5,988 bases of DNA from the NCBI GenBank assembly GCA_046546355.1, contig JBKGXZ010000102.1:1-5988 (forward strand). The letters are read 5' to 3'. The notes below the pieces were generated by a model. That model was not told where the DNA came from. It did not search any database and was given only the letters and a program-made list of their open reading frames with translations. A program made the position numbers and the translations under genes. This document shows positions 1-4,927 of the stretch, piece by piece. This stretch comes from CAZBUB01 sp046546355. GTDB lineage: Bacteria > Desulfobacterota > Desulfovibrionia > Desulfovibrionales > Desulfothermaceae. Numbering within the stretch: the first letter of the stretch is position 1; each line of letters opens with the position of its first letter.

Positions 1-57
1 CAGCAGCAAAGCCCCCACTTCCAGGCCCTGCTCCAGAACCGGATCCGCAAGGGCTAG
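1..57 (+). CDS. possible C-terminal end of an upstream gene (partial)
   Basis: Frame 1 is open from the window edge to a TAG at 55-57 and gives an 18-residue tail ending in LLQNRIRKG. The composition looks like a normal protein C-terminus, and a long hairpin begins 12 nt after the stop, as expected at a gene end. Frame 3 is also open, to about position 111, but is very proline-rich and less protein-like. The piece is too short to assign a family or to be sure it is coding. Confidence 0.3.
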   Translation, partial: QQQSPHFQALLQNRIRKG

Positions 58-69
58 CTGCAGTAAAGA

Positions 70-102
70 CCAAGGCCCAGGCTAGTGGCTACCGGGGCTT
101 GG
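70..102. terminator. imperfect hairpin, possible terminator
   Basis: CCAAG-CCC (70-78, one bulged G) pairs with GGG-CTTGG (95-102). Inner pairs are GG/CC and TAG/CTA around a TGG loop, giving about 13 pairs in all. No T-run follows on the + strand; on the - strand it is followed by TCTTTA. It could end the gene that stops at 57, but it does not meet the full criteria of an intrinsic terminator. Confidence 0.35.
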
Positions 103-204
103 CTCGGCCCTGAATGGACTGCCTGTTCATAACCAGATCTGGATATATTGAAATAGACATGGGAACAAACCAACGTTTAGGCGCAGCTCTTCGGCCTGCC
201 AGCA

Positions 205-230
205 GCCCTGGCACAGGAAACAGCCAGGGC
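205..230. repeat. perfect 8-bp inverted repeat upstream of the PilZ gene
   Basis: GCCCTGGC (205-212) and GCCAGGGC (223-230) are exact reverse complements around a 10-nt loop. The structure lies 46 nt before the PilZ start and would sit in the 5' UTR if transcription begins further upstream. No T-run follows, so it is not a classical terminator. Function unknown. Confidence 0.45.
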
Positions 231-276
231 CCTTATGGAGCACCGGAGGAGCCCTGAGACATAGCTGGAGGCCTGC

Positions 277-1134
277 ATGAAGATTTCCTATCAGGAAGGC
301 ATCCTGGCCGCATTTCGGGACGTGAAGAAAGAGGGCCGACCGCTGATTGTGGCCATGCCTGCTGAGGCCACTGAAAACTTCAGCCTGAGCTGCACCCTGA
401 AAAGTTACGAACAGGGGCGCCTGCATCTGGCCGGCCCCTTTTTGAAGGAATCGAACCCGGAGTGGGCGGGCTATACCGTCTCCTGCTGCTTCGACCTCTC
501 GCTCTCCAGGGTGGACAAAGAAGGCGCTTCCTTCAAGTTTTTCACCTCTATTATCAAAGCGCAAAAAGACCCCATGGGCTCTGTGGAGCTGATCCTGGAC
601 ATGCCGGACAGCCTGGACATGGGCCGTATGCGGTTCAGCCCTCGAGTCGAGCCTGCCCCGGAGCAGATCCTGGGCTTATACCTCTGGGAGGGCAGCCGCT
701 TCATCAGGACAGGCAAGGATGGACAGAAACCAGGCCTGTACCAGCCCCTTTTGCATCTGGAGCATATAAGCTCCGGGACCCTCACAATCGTAGACATCTC
801 CGCCGGAGGCATGAAGCTTCGCATGTCGCTGAAGGCCTTCAGGGACCTGGGCCTGGCCTGGTACAAGGGCAGCTTACTTGTTCTCAGGCTGCTTTTGCGC
901 TCTCCCTCCGGCGAGGAAAGCGAGGAGCACTGGTTGAAGTGCAAGGTCAAGTACAGGCTTGAAGATTTTATTGGCGGCACCCTGGACATAGGTCTGGAGT
1001 TCACCCACTACGGCAAGGTGGACAACGGCAAAAAACTGAAGTGGTCCACGATCCAGGGCAACATAGCTGAGGAGCTGTGCGCCTGGACCCAGAAGAGGTA
1101 TCTGGAGCAGCACCATTTGCAGGCCAAAACCTAA
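277..1134 (+). CDS. PilZ-domain c-di-GMP-binding protein
   Basis: A 285-residue soluble protein with no signal peptide or membrane segment. The PilZ signature is visible in two parts: RFSPR at residues 119-123 (the RxxxR arm) and DISAGG at 173-178 (the [D/N]xSxxG motif). The barrel closes near LDIGLEF at 236-242. PilZ domains bind the second messenger c-di-GMP and commonly control motility, attachment or exopolysaccharide output. About 110 residues precede the domain and may form a YcgR-like N-terminal beta domain, but no motif proves this. The two motifs are about 50 residues apart, longer than usual, so there is probably an insertion between them. The start is well supported by GGAGG at 267-271 with a 5-nt spacer. 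The gene stands alone, and its output partner cannot be read from this window. The 3' end is 1 bp from the broken metallophosphoesterase remnant on the opposite strand, so a rearrangement could have altered the last residues. Confidence 0.88.
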   Translation: MKISYQEGILAAFRDVKKEGRPLIVAMPAEATENFSLSCTLKSYEQGRLHLAGPFLKESNPEWAGYTVSCCFDLSLSRVDKEGASFKFFTSIIKAQKDPMGSVELILDMPDSLDMGRMRFSPRVEPAPEQILGLYLWEGSRFIRTGKDGQKPGLYQPLLHLEHISSGTLTIVDISAGGMKLRMSLKAFRDLGLAWYKGSLLVLRLLLRSPSGEESEEHWLKCKVKYRLEDFIGGTLDIGLEFTHYGKVDNGKKLKWSTIQGNIAEELCAWTQKRYLEQHHLQAKT

Positions 1135-1135
1135 T

Positions 1136-1368
1136 TGACTTGCTTACCAACTGCTCCAAATGCTCCTGGTGATTCTGGTCATAGGGGACATAGGCCGGGA
1201 TCCGGCTGTCTCCAAAGACCACAAAGGCATACTCCTGGTTGCCGCCCTGGGCCCAAGCCGGCCAGACCCAGAAAAGCAGCGCCATCAGGCCCAAAAAAGC
1301 ACTGCGCCTTGCTTAAAACCCCCTGCTGCAGCCCTGCCCACCAGGCTGGCCCCTTGATAATTGGCCAT
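1136..1368 (-). pseudogene. 5' remnant of an exported metallophosphoesterase gene
   Basis: A good ribosome site (AGGAG, 1380-1376, 7-nt spacer) precedes ATG at 1368, but that frame meets TGA after 27 codons. Switching frame at the T6 run (+ strand A6, 1293-1298) gives a hydrophobic signal-peptide core (LGLMALLFWVWPAWAQ), then EYAFVVFGDSRIP and about 25 more residues. The strand-plus-GDSR pattern matches the first metal-binding motif of a calcineurin-like phosphoesterase subfamily. Restoring one T would join the start, a lysine-containing n-region and the signal core in one frame. Family resemblance stops at about 1136, beside the PilZ stop codon. Everything after the first 50-odd mature and signal residues, including all other catalytic motifs, is absent. 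A frameshift plus a 3' deletion is the simplest reading. The family call rests on a short stretch and is moderate. It lies downstream of, and on the same strand as, the selenoprotein gene. Confidence 0.6.
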
Positions 1369-1515
1369 TGCTCATCTCCTTGATGCTGTTGTATCCTTGG
1401 CAGTTATTCCTGCGCTATTCAAATGCCTCCACCTTGCATGGTCCATCGTTAAACCCAGACAGCAAAAATTTCGAGCTCTGGTAAAGACTGTTTACTTCCA
1501 ATGCCTTATTTAATG
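1369..1515. other. intergenic stretch, no gene recognised
   Basis: Between the phosphoesterase remnant and the hairpin behind the selenoprotein gene I see no convincing coding sequence. One minus-strand frame is open across 1415-1654, but it overlaps the selenoprotein gene out of frame and resembles no family I know. The only clear signal is the AGGAG at 1376-1380 serving the remnant. Confidence 0.5.
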
Positions 1516-1550
1516 TGTGGCCTGTCACAGAAAAACTGAGGCAGGCCACA
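1516..1550 (-). terminator. hairpin just after the selenoprotein gene
   Basis: TGTGGCCTG (1516-1524) pairs perfectly with CAGGCCACA (1542-1550). An inner CAG/CTG pair (1528-1530 with 1536-1538) leaves a 5-nt A/T loop. On the - strand it begins 6 nt after the stop codon at 1557, the usual place for a terminator or mRNA-stabilising hairpin. There is no U-run after it in either direction, so intrinsic termination is uncertain. Confidence 0.5.
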
Positions 1551-1556
1551 GTTGGT

Positions 1557-2126
1557 TCAAAGATTCCAGTAGGGGAACCCGCGTTGGGCCCAGCTGCTAT
1601 GTGGATAGTCGAATTTGAGCGAGCGGTAGACCTCTTTAAGAAAGTTCGGGTCATGGGATTTCTTGAAATGCGAGACTCCGCGCAGGAATGTGGCTTCTGG
1701 GGCGCTGCCGCTGGAGCGGGATTCCTGCAGGAGGCTGTCTAGCATTTGGATCGTCTGCTCAAGATGACTATTGTTAAAGGCCTGTTTGGCCTGGCCGAGC
1801 AGGCAAAAGGGCAGGATCTCCTCCGGGGGCAGAAATCCCAGGACTTCATGGTGAGAATTCCCCTCTGGATCCAGAATAAACATTTTTGGGGTCCATTTGA
1901 CCTTGAAATCAGTTGCGTAGGGCTGTTCATCATGGCCAATACGCAGAGGAATGAGGTTCTCCGAAACATACTTGCTGACCTTGAGATTTGGATACGTGAC
2001 CGCATCCATTTGCTGGCAACCTATTCAGCCGGGATTGAAGAAGTCCAGCAGGACAGATTTGCTTTCCTGTTTTGCCCTGGACAGGGCATTATCCAGCTGT
2101 GTTATCCAGGTCATTGTTTCTGGCAT
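1557..2126 (-). CDS. thioredoxin-fold selenoprotein (UxxC active site), TGA read as selenocysteine
   Basis: Read from ATG at 2126 (GGAGG at 2138-2134, 7-nt spacer), the frame runs 33 codons to an in-frame TGA, then continues 155 codons to the terminal TGA at 1559-1557, giving 189 residues. Around the TGA the protein reads LLDFFNPG-U34-IGC37-QQMDAVTYP. The TGA therefore replaces the N-terminal, attacking cysteine of a thioredoxin CxxC motif. The cis-proline loop is at WTP, residues 78-80, followed by MFILDPEG. From about 105 onward a helical, TPR-like tail runs to the C-terminus. No signal peptide is seen, so it is probably a cytoplasmic thiol-disulfide or peroxide-linked oxidoreductase. Established knowledge: related proteins of this thioredoxin-plus-tail type carry CIGC or similar at this place, and Sec/Cys exchange at the nucleophile is common among selenoproteins. 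A bSECIS-like hairpin follows the TGA. Conservation of coding sense on both sides argues against a simple nonsense mutation. An annotation beginning at the internal ATG (2009) would lose the whole active site. The substrate is unknown. Confidence 0.87.
1990..2007 (-). promoter_or_regulatory. candidate bacterial SECIS hairpin
   Basis: On the - strand GGATGCG (2007-2001) pairs with CGTATCC (1996-1990) over 7 continuous pairs, including one G-U, around the 4-nt loop GUCA. The stem starts 17 nt after the UGA, and the first loop base, a G, is 24 nt after it. This fits the bSECIS rules as I know them: short apical loop, G among its first two bases, loop roughly 16-37 nt from UGA. The expected role is binding SelB at the ribosome. 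The hairpin is within the coding sequence, over residues about 40-46. Confidence 0.78.
2025..2027 (-). other. in-frame TGA codon, predicted selenocysteine 34
   Basis: Codons on the - strand are CCC GGC TGA ATA GGT TGC, that is Pro-Gly-Sec-Ile-Gly-Cys. The TGA occupies the first position of a thioredoxin CxxC motif. In bacteria such a codon is recoded by SelB and Sec-tRNA when a SECIS hairpin lies just downstream, as it appears to here. Confidence 0.85.
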
Positions 2127-2158
2127 GGGCTCACCTCCAATTTTTGACTATTATTTTG

Positions 2159-2248
2159 GTTTACCGAGCCTGCCTGTGGCAGGGCAGACAAGGAGATAAC
2201 CGCATCTGTGACAGGCAACAGGGCAGGCTTTTCAAGTGCTCGGCAAAC
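2159..2248 (-). promoter_or_regulatory. large structured leader RNA of the selenoprotein gene
   Basis: On the - strand an outer arm GTTTGCCGAGC (2248-2238) can pair with GCTCGGTAAAC (2169-2159), 11 pairs with one G-U. An inner arm GCCTGCC-C-TGT (2229-2219) can pair with ACA-GGCAGGC (2177-2168). The arms share two or three bases at their junction, so the terminal pairs compete. In + strand RNA the G-U becomes an A-C mismatch, which favours function in the selenoprotein transcript. It lies 21 nt upstream of the ribosome site and downstream of the proposed promoter. I do not recognise a known riboswitch class, and it could also be an extragenic palindromic element. Confidence 0.55.
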
Positions 2249-2304
2249 AAGCAGCAAGAAGTCTTGGCCTCGCTGTCTCTCAGAAGATAGCATACGTCAT
2301 TTTT

Positions 2305-2320
2305 AGCAATTATCGAACCA
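2305..2320 (-). promoter_or_regulatory. sigma-54-like (-24/-12) promoter for the selenoprotein gene
   Basis: The - strand reads TGGTTCGATAATTGCT. Compared with TGGCACG-N4-TTGCW it keeps the -24 GG, the G at position 7, the exact spacing and the TTGC of the -12 box, and differs at two positions. The start would fall near 2294, leaving a leader of about 170 nt. A sigma-54 activator gene lies next door (2814-4571). No enhancer site was identified, so this is a motif-level prediction. Confidence 0.5.
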
Positions 2321-2358
2321 ACAGGCAGGGATGGGTGAGTTTCTTGGTCAGGATAGGA

Positions 2359-2387
2359 TTTACAAAATAATCCAAGCGTAATATTCT
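2359..2387 (+). promoter_or_regulatory. candidate sigma-70-type promoter for the Hpt/regulator unit
   Basis: TTTACA (2359-2364; 5 of 6 to TTGACA), a 17-nt spacer, then TATTCT (2382-2387; 4 of 6 to TATAAT). Transcription would begin near 2394, just ahead of the Hpt gene. An overlapping alternative is TTGGTC (2344-2349) with AATAAT (2366-2371) at 16-nt spacing. Both are motif matches only. Confidence 0.4.
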
Positions 2388-2408
2388 GAAAACACGGAAA
2401 CTCAACCT

Positions 2409-2801
2409 TTGTCGTGGATATCCTGCGTCAGGAACACATGGGGGGGGCGCGCCTTGCGGGATGGGCAGCTGGACAAAGCCACCTTGCAGAGCAAATTCCA
2501 GGGCAAAAAGAGCCTCTTGGAAAAGATGCTGCAGGAGTTTTCCAGGAGTGTGCAAGAGAAGCTTCCGGAAATGCGCTCTGCCCTGGACAGCAGGGACTGG
2601 AGTGCCTTGGAGCATATGGCCCATACCCTCAAGGGCAATGCTGCCCTGATCGGGGCCAACCGGGTGGTCAACCTTGCGATGGCACTGGAGCAGGCCAGTG
2701 TCCAGGGGGATGCGACTTACCTGGACTCCTGGCTTCCGGCATTGGAACGTGAGGCTTGGAGTGCCTTGAGAGAGCTCAGGCAGTTCGTGGAGAACCTATA
2801 G
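2409..2801 (+). CDS. stand-alone Hpt (histidine phosphotransfer) protein
   Basis: Hpt proteins shuttle a phosphoryl group between the receiver of a hybrid kinase and a response regulator. The diagnostic motif is HTLKGNAALIG, with the phospho-accepting His at residue 72 and Lys three residues on. Flanking helices are at about 24-60 and 83-128, so the product is a single four-helix-bundle domain with no kinase or receiver part. The stop is 12 nt before the response-regulator ATG, so the two are almost surely co-transcribed and that regulator is the likely partner. The start is uncertain. The listed frame opens with TTG at 2409 without a clear ribosome site. ATG at 2438 has AGGA at 2430-2433, but lies one base out of phase because of the G8 run at 2440-2447. 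TTG at 2454, with the G-run acting as ribosome site, would also work. Residues before about 16 should not be trusted. Confidence 0.88.
   Translation: MSWISCVRNTWGGRALRDGQLDKATLQSKFQGKKSLLEKMLQEFSRSVQEKLPEMRSALDSRDWSALEHMAHTLKGNAALIGANRVVNLAMALEQASVQGDATYLDSWLPALEREAWSALRELRQFVENL
2440..2447 (+). repeat. G8 homopolymer at the start of the Hpt gene
   Basis: Eight consecutive Gs separate ATG 2438 (AGGA at 2430-2433, 4-nt spacer) from the Hpt reading frame. With seven Gs the ATG would be in phase and the protein would begin MGGRALRDGQ. With eight, only poorly supported TTG starts are in phase. This may be a slippage or phase-variation tract, a recent mutation or a sequencing error. Confidence 0.6.
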
Positions 2802-2813
2802 CAAGATATTTGC

Positions 2814-4571
2814 ATGTCCAAACATTGTATCCTCTACATAGATGATGACGGCATGAGCCGTGAAGTCATTGGATCATTCCTGCGCACAAGCGGCTATGAG
2901 GTGGTTCTGGCCGCAAACGGGCCGGAAGGCCTGGCCTCCTTTGCCAGCCATGTTCCGGATGTGGTGCTTTTGGATCTGCGCATGCCCGGTATGGACGGTT
3001 TCCAAGTAGCTGAGAGGATCAGGGCTGAGAATCAAGAGGTCCCGGTCTTAGTCATCTCGGGTGTGGGGGATATGCAGGATGTGATCAAAGCAATGCGTTT
3101 TGGGGCCACAAACTACGTGATCAAGTCCCTGGACAATCTCAGTGTGCTCAATGACGCCCTGGACATGGCGATACGCAATCTAGAGCTGGCCAGGGAAAAG
3201 CAGCAGACCCAGGACATGTTGGCCAGGGCCCTGCAGGAAAATAACTTCTATCGCACCCAGCTGGAGTCCATCTTTAACAGTTTGCCAGATGGCATTCTGA
3301 CTGTGGACCTCCAGGGCAATGTCATGAGGTTTAACAACTCCATACACTCCAATTGCCATTTTGATGCGGGCCTGGTCCCAGGACAACCCCTGCATGAGCT
3401 GAGGCGGCACAAGGAAGGGCAGTGTTGCCTGCGCCTGCTGGAGTACACCCTGCGCGAGAACCGGCAGGTTCTAAACCACAGGGTGGAGTGTCCCTGTCTG
3501 CAGCATGCGCAAAGGGTAAGCCTGGCTACCACGGTCCCGCTCCGGGATGAACAAGGGGCTATCACCGGAGCGACCCTGATAGTCAGAGATATCTCCAGGC
3601 AGGAGAGGCTGGAGGAAGAGCTGCAGGAGCGCAGACAATTCAGGAATATCATTGGCAAGAGTCCAGCCATGCAGCAAGTATATGCCCTGATCCGCAAGCT
3701 GGCCCATGTGGACTCCACTGTGCTCATTACAGGAGAAAGCGGGACTGGAAAGGAGGGTGTCATGGAGGCCCTGCATTATGCAGGACACCGTTCAGATGGT
3801 CCCTTGTGCAGGGTAAACTGCTCTGCCCTTTCAGAGGAATTGCTGGATAGTGAGCTATTTGGGCACGTGAAAGGGGCCTTTACAGGTGCGCACAAGGACA
3901 AGGCAGGGCGTTTCGAAACTGCGCATAAGGGGACTATTTTCCTGGACGAAATAGGAGAATGCTCCCATCGGATCCAGCTCAAGCTGCTGCGGATTCTGGA
4001 GACAAAATCATTTGAACGGGTAGGATCCAGCAAGACTATTTCTGTGGATGTACGGATCATATCTGCCACCAATGCAGATCTGGACCGGAAAATTTCCCAG
4101 GGCTTGTTCCGCGAGGACCTTTATTACCGCCTCAAGGTCCTAAATATCTTTGTGCCCCCCTTGCGAGAACACAAAGAGGATATCCCCCTGCTTGTGGATC
4201 ATTTTTGCCGCCACTTCAGCCGGGAATTCCAGAAGGAAATCCAGGGTGTCTCCAGCCAGGTGATGAACATCCTGTTTAGCTATGATTGGCCGGGCAATGT
4301 ACGTGAGCTGAAGCACGCTATGGAGCACGGCTGCCTTCTCAGCCCTGGCGGCGAGGTCTTTGTCGAGCATCTGCCCCGGGAGCTCATTGAATACAGCAAT
4401 GCGGGCAATCTGAACCAGAGCTCGGACCAGCCCAGGAAAGTGACCCGGCAGGATCTGGAGCAGGCCCTGGACCAAGCCGAGGGCAACAAGCTCAGAGCAG
4501 CTCAACTGCTGGGAATTCACCGCAAGACCCTGTACCGCAAGCTCCACAAGCTGGGCCTGCCCCTGAAATGA
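2814..4571 (+). CDS. sigma-54-dependent response regulator, REC-PAS-AAA+-Fis HTH
   Basis: A 585-residue NtrC-type activator that uses ATP hydrolysis to open promoters held by sigma-54 RNA polymerase. The receiver domain (about 1-125) has acidic residues D10-D12, phospho-acceptor D54 in LLDLRMPGMDG, switch S82 and K104. A helical linker (about 115-150) leads to a PAS-like domain (about 150-262). The AAA+ core (about 276-515) shows Walker A GESGTGKE at 307-314, the complete sigma-54-contact loop GAFTGA at 354-359, Walker B TIFLDE at 374-379, FREDLYYRL at 432-440 and GNVREL at 494-499. The C-terminal Fis-type helix-turn-helix is at about 543-583. All catalytic and interaction residues look intact. 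An extra PAS between REC and AAA+ is less common than plain NtrC. It contains C181, C204, C205, C226 and C228, which may sense redox or metal (inference). The ATG has only a weak ribosome site, and the gene follows Hpt by 12 nt, suggesting coupled translation. The kinase is not in this window. Confidence 0.95.
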   Translation: MSKHCILYIDDDGMSREVIGSFLRTSGYEVVLAANGPEGLASFASHVPDVVLLDLRMPGMDGFQVAERIRAENQEVPVLVISGVGDMQDVIKAMRFGATNYVIKSLDNLSVLNDALDMAIRNLELAREKQQTQDMLARALQENNFYRTQLESIFNSLPDGILTVDLQGNVMRFNNSIHSNCHFDAGLVPGQPLHELRRHKEGQCCLRLLEYTLRENRQVLNHRVECPCLQHAQRVSLATTVPLRDEQGAITGATLIVRDISRQERLEEELQERRQFRNIIGKSPAMQQVYALIRKLAHVDSTVLITGESGTGKEGVMEALHYAGHRSDGPLCRVNCSALSEELLDSELFGHVKGAFTGAHKDKAGRFETAHKGTIFLDEIGECSHRIQLKLLRILETKSFERVGSSKTISVDVRIISATNADLDRKISQGLFREDLYYRLKVLNIFVPPLREHKEDIPLLVDHFCRHFSREFQKEIQGVSSQVMNILFSYDWPGNVRELKHAMEHGCLLSPGGEVFVEHLPRELIEYSNAGNLNQSSDQPRKVTRQDLEQALDQAEGNKLRAAQLLGIHRKTLYRKLHKLGLPLK

Positions 4572-4598
4572 CCAACCAGACCTGTTGAGCGCTTGCCT

Positions 4599-4615
4599 GG
4601 AGTAGTTCCTGCTCC
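4599..4615. terminator. small hairpin after the response-regulator gene
   Basis: GGAGTAG (4599-4605) pairs with CTGCTCC (4609-4615), 7 pairs with one G-U, around a TTC loop, 27 nt after the stop codon. No T-run follows, so it is a weak candidate for transcript-end formation. Confidence 0.3.
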
Positions 4616-4759
4616 AAATAGCATTCCTTTGGAAGATCTCGGCTGCCCAGCACAACAGCCCCAGAATATCTTTTTGTGCCCTGTCACAGCCAGGTGTGGC
4701 CCTAACTAGCAGCCAAGCCACAAGTTCTGGCTGAATCTGGGCCTGGTCCAGCAATACAT

Positions 4760-4782
4760 CCCCTCCCTCCCTGGCCCCACCC
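4760..4782 (-). promoter_or_regulatory. putative G-quadruplex motif
   Basis: On the - strand there are five G-runs of 3, 4, 3, 3 and 4 bases, separated by gaps of only 1, 3, 1 and 1 bases. This satisfies the G3+N1-7 pattern with very short loops, which usually means a stable fold. It lies on the template strand about 146 nt upstream of amrS. An effect on transcription is inference. Confidence 0.55.
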
Positions 4783-4927
4783 TTATGTCCCTTATCACAG
4801 GAGCCAGGTCCTGGAACATATTATTTTTTTGCGTATAGACCTAAAAAAAGGAACGCTCATTGCAAGAATTGCACACTAAGCATCTCGGACAACTCCTATT
4901 TGCCCTCGAATCCGGTAAGGGAATGCT

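Larger units (their letters stand above)
4572..4927. other. 356-bp intergenic region before amrS
   Basis: No gene is recognised. It contains a short hairpin (4599-4615), one copy of the dyad-bearing sequence CCTGTCACAG (4680-4689), a - strand G-quadruplex motif (4760-4782), a T7 run (4824-4830) and an A7 run (4843-4849). The two runs could base-pair with each other. A TTG at 4860 has a good AAGGA upstream, but its frame runs into amrS out of phase and is probably not a gene. Minus-strand reading frames here resemble no family. Confidence 0.55.

Noticed and set aside
144..149. TATATT as a -10 box for the PilZ gene.
   Set aside because: No acceptable -35 hexamer at 16-18 nt and no extended -10.
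1506..1559. A second recoded TGA: reading through the terminal TGA of the selenoprotein gene gives U-T-N-C and 13 more residues to TAA at 1508-1506.
   Set aside because: The hairpin that follows has an A/T-only apical loop with no early G, the C-terminus before the TGA looks like a natural family end, and the hairpin fits a transcript-end structure.
1415..1654. Minus-strand open frame of 79 codons overlapping the 3' part of the selenoprotein gene.
   Set aside because: It overlaps a better-supported gene out of frame, has no clear ribosome site and resembles no known family.
2005..2049. Nonsense mutation making the thioredoxin gene a pseudogene.
   Set aside because: The only lesion is a TGA at the catalytic Cys position, the rest is intact on both sides, and a SECIS-like hairpin follows. 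Selenocysteine explains all of this better.
2111..2293. 60-codon minus-strand open frame across the selenoprotein leader.
   Set aside because: It covers the inverted-repeat structure, overlaps the true start and has no ribosome site or recognisable motif.
4140..4754. Long minus-strand open frame (204 codons) opposite the end of the regulator gene.
   Set aside because: Mostly antisense to the conserved AAA+ and HTH regions; its unique upstream part shows no family resemblance.
4804..4830. Intrinsic terminator CCAG-GTC-CTGG followed by a T7 run.
   Set aside because: The stem is only 4-5 pairs and the T-run begins about 9 nt after it, too far for standard intrinsic termination.
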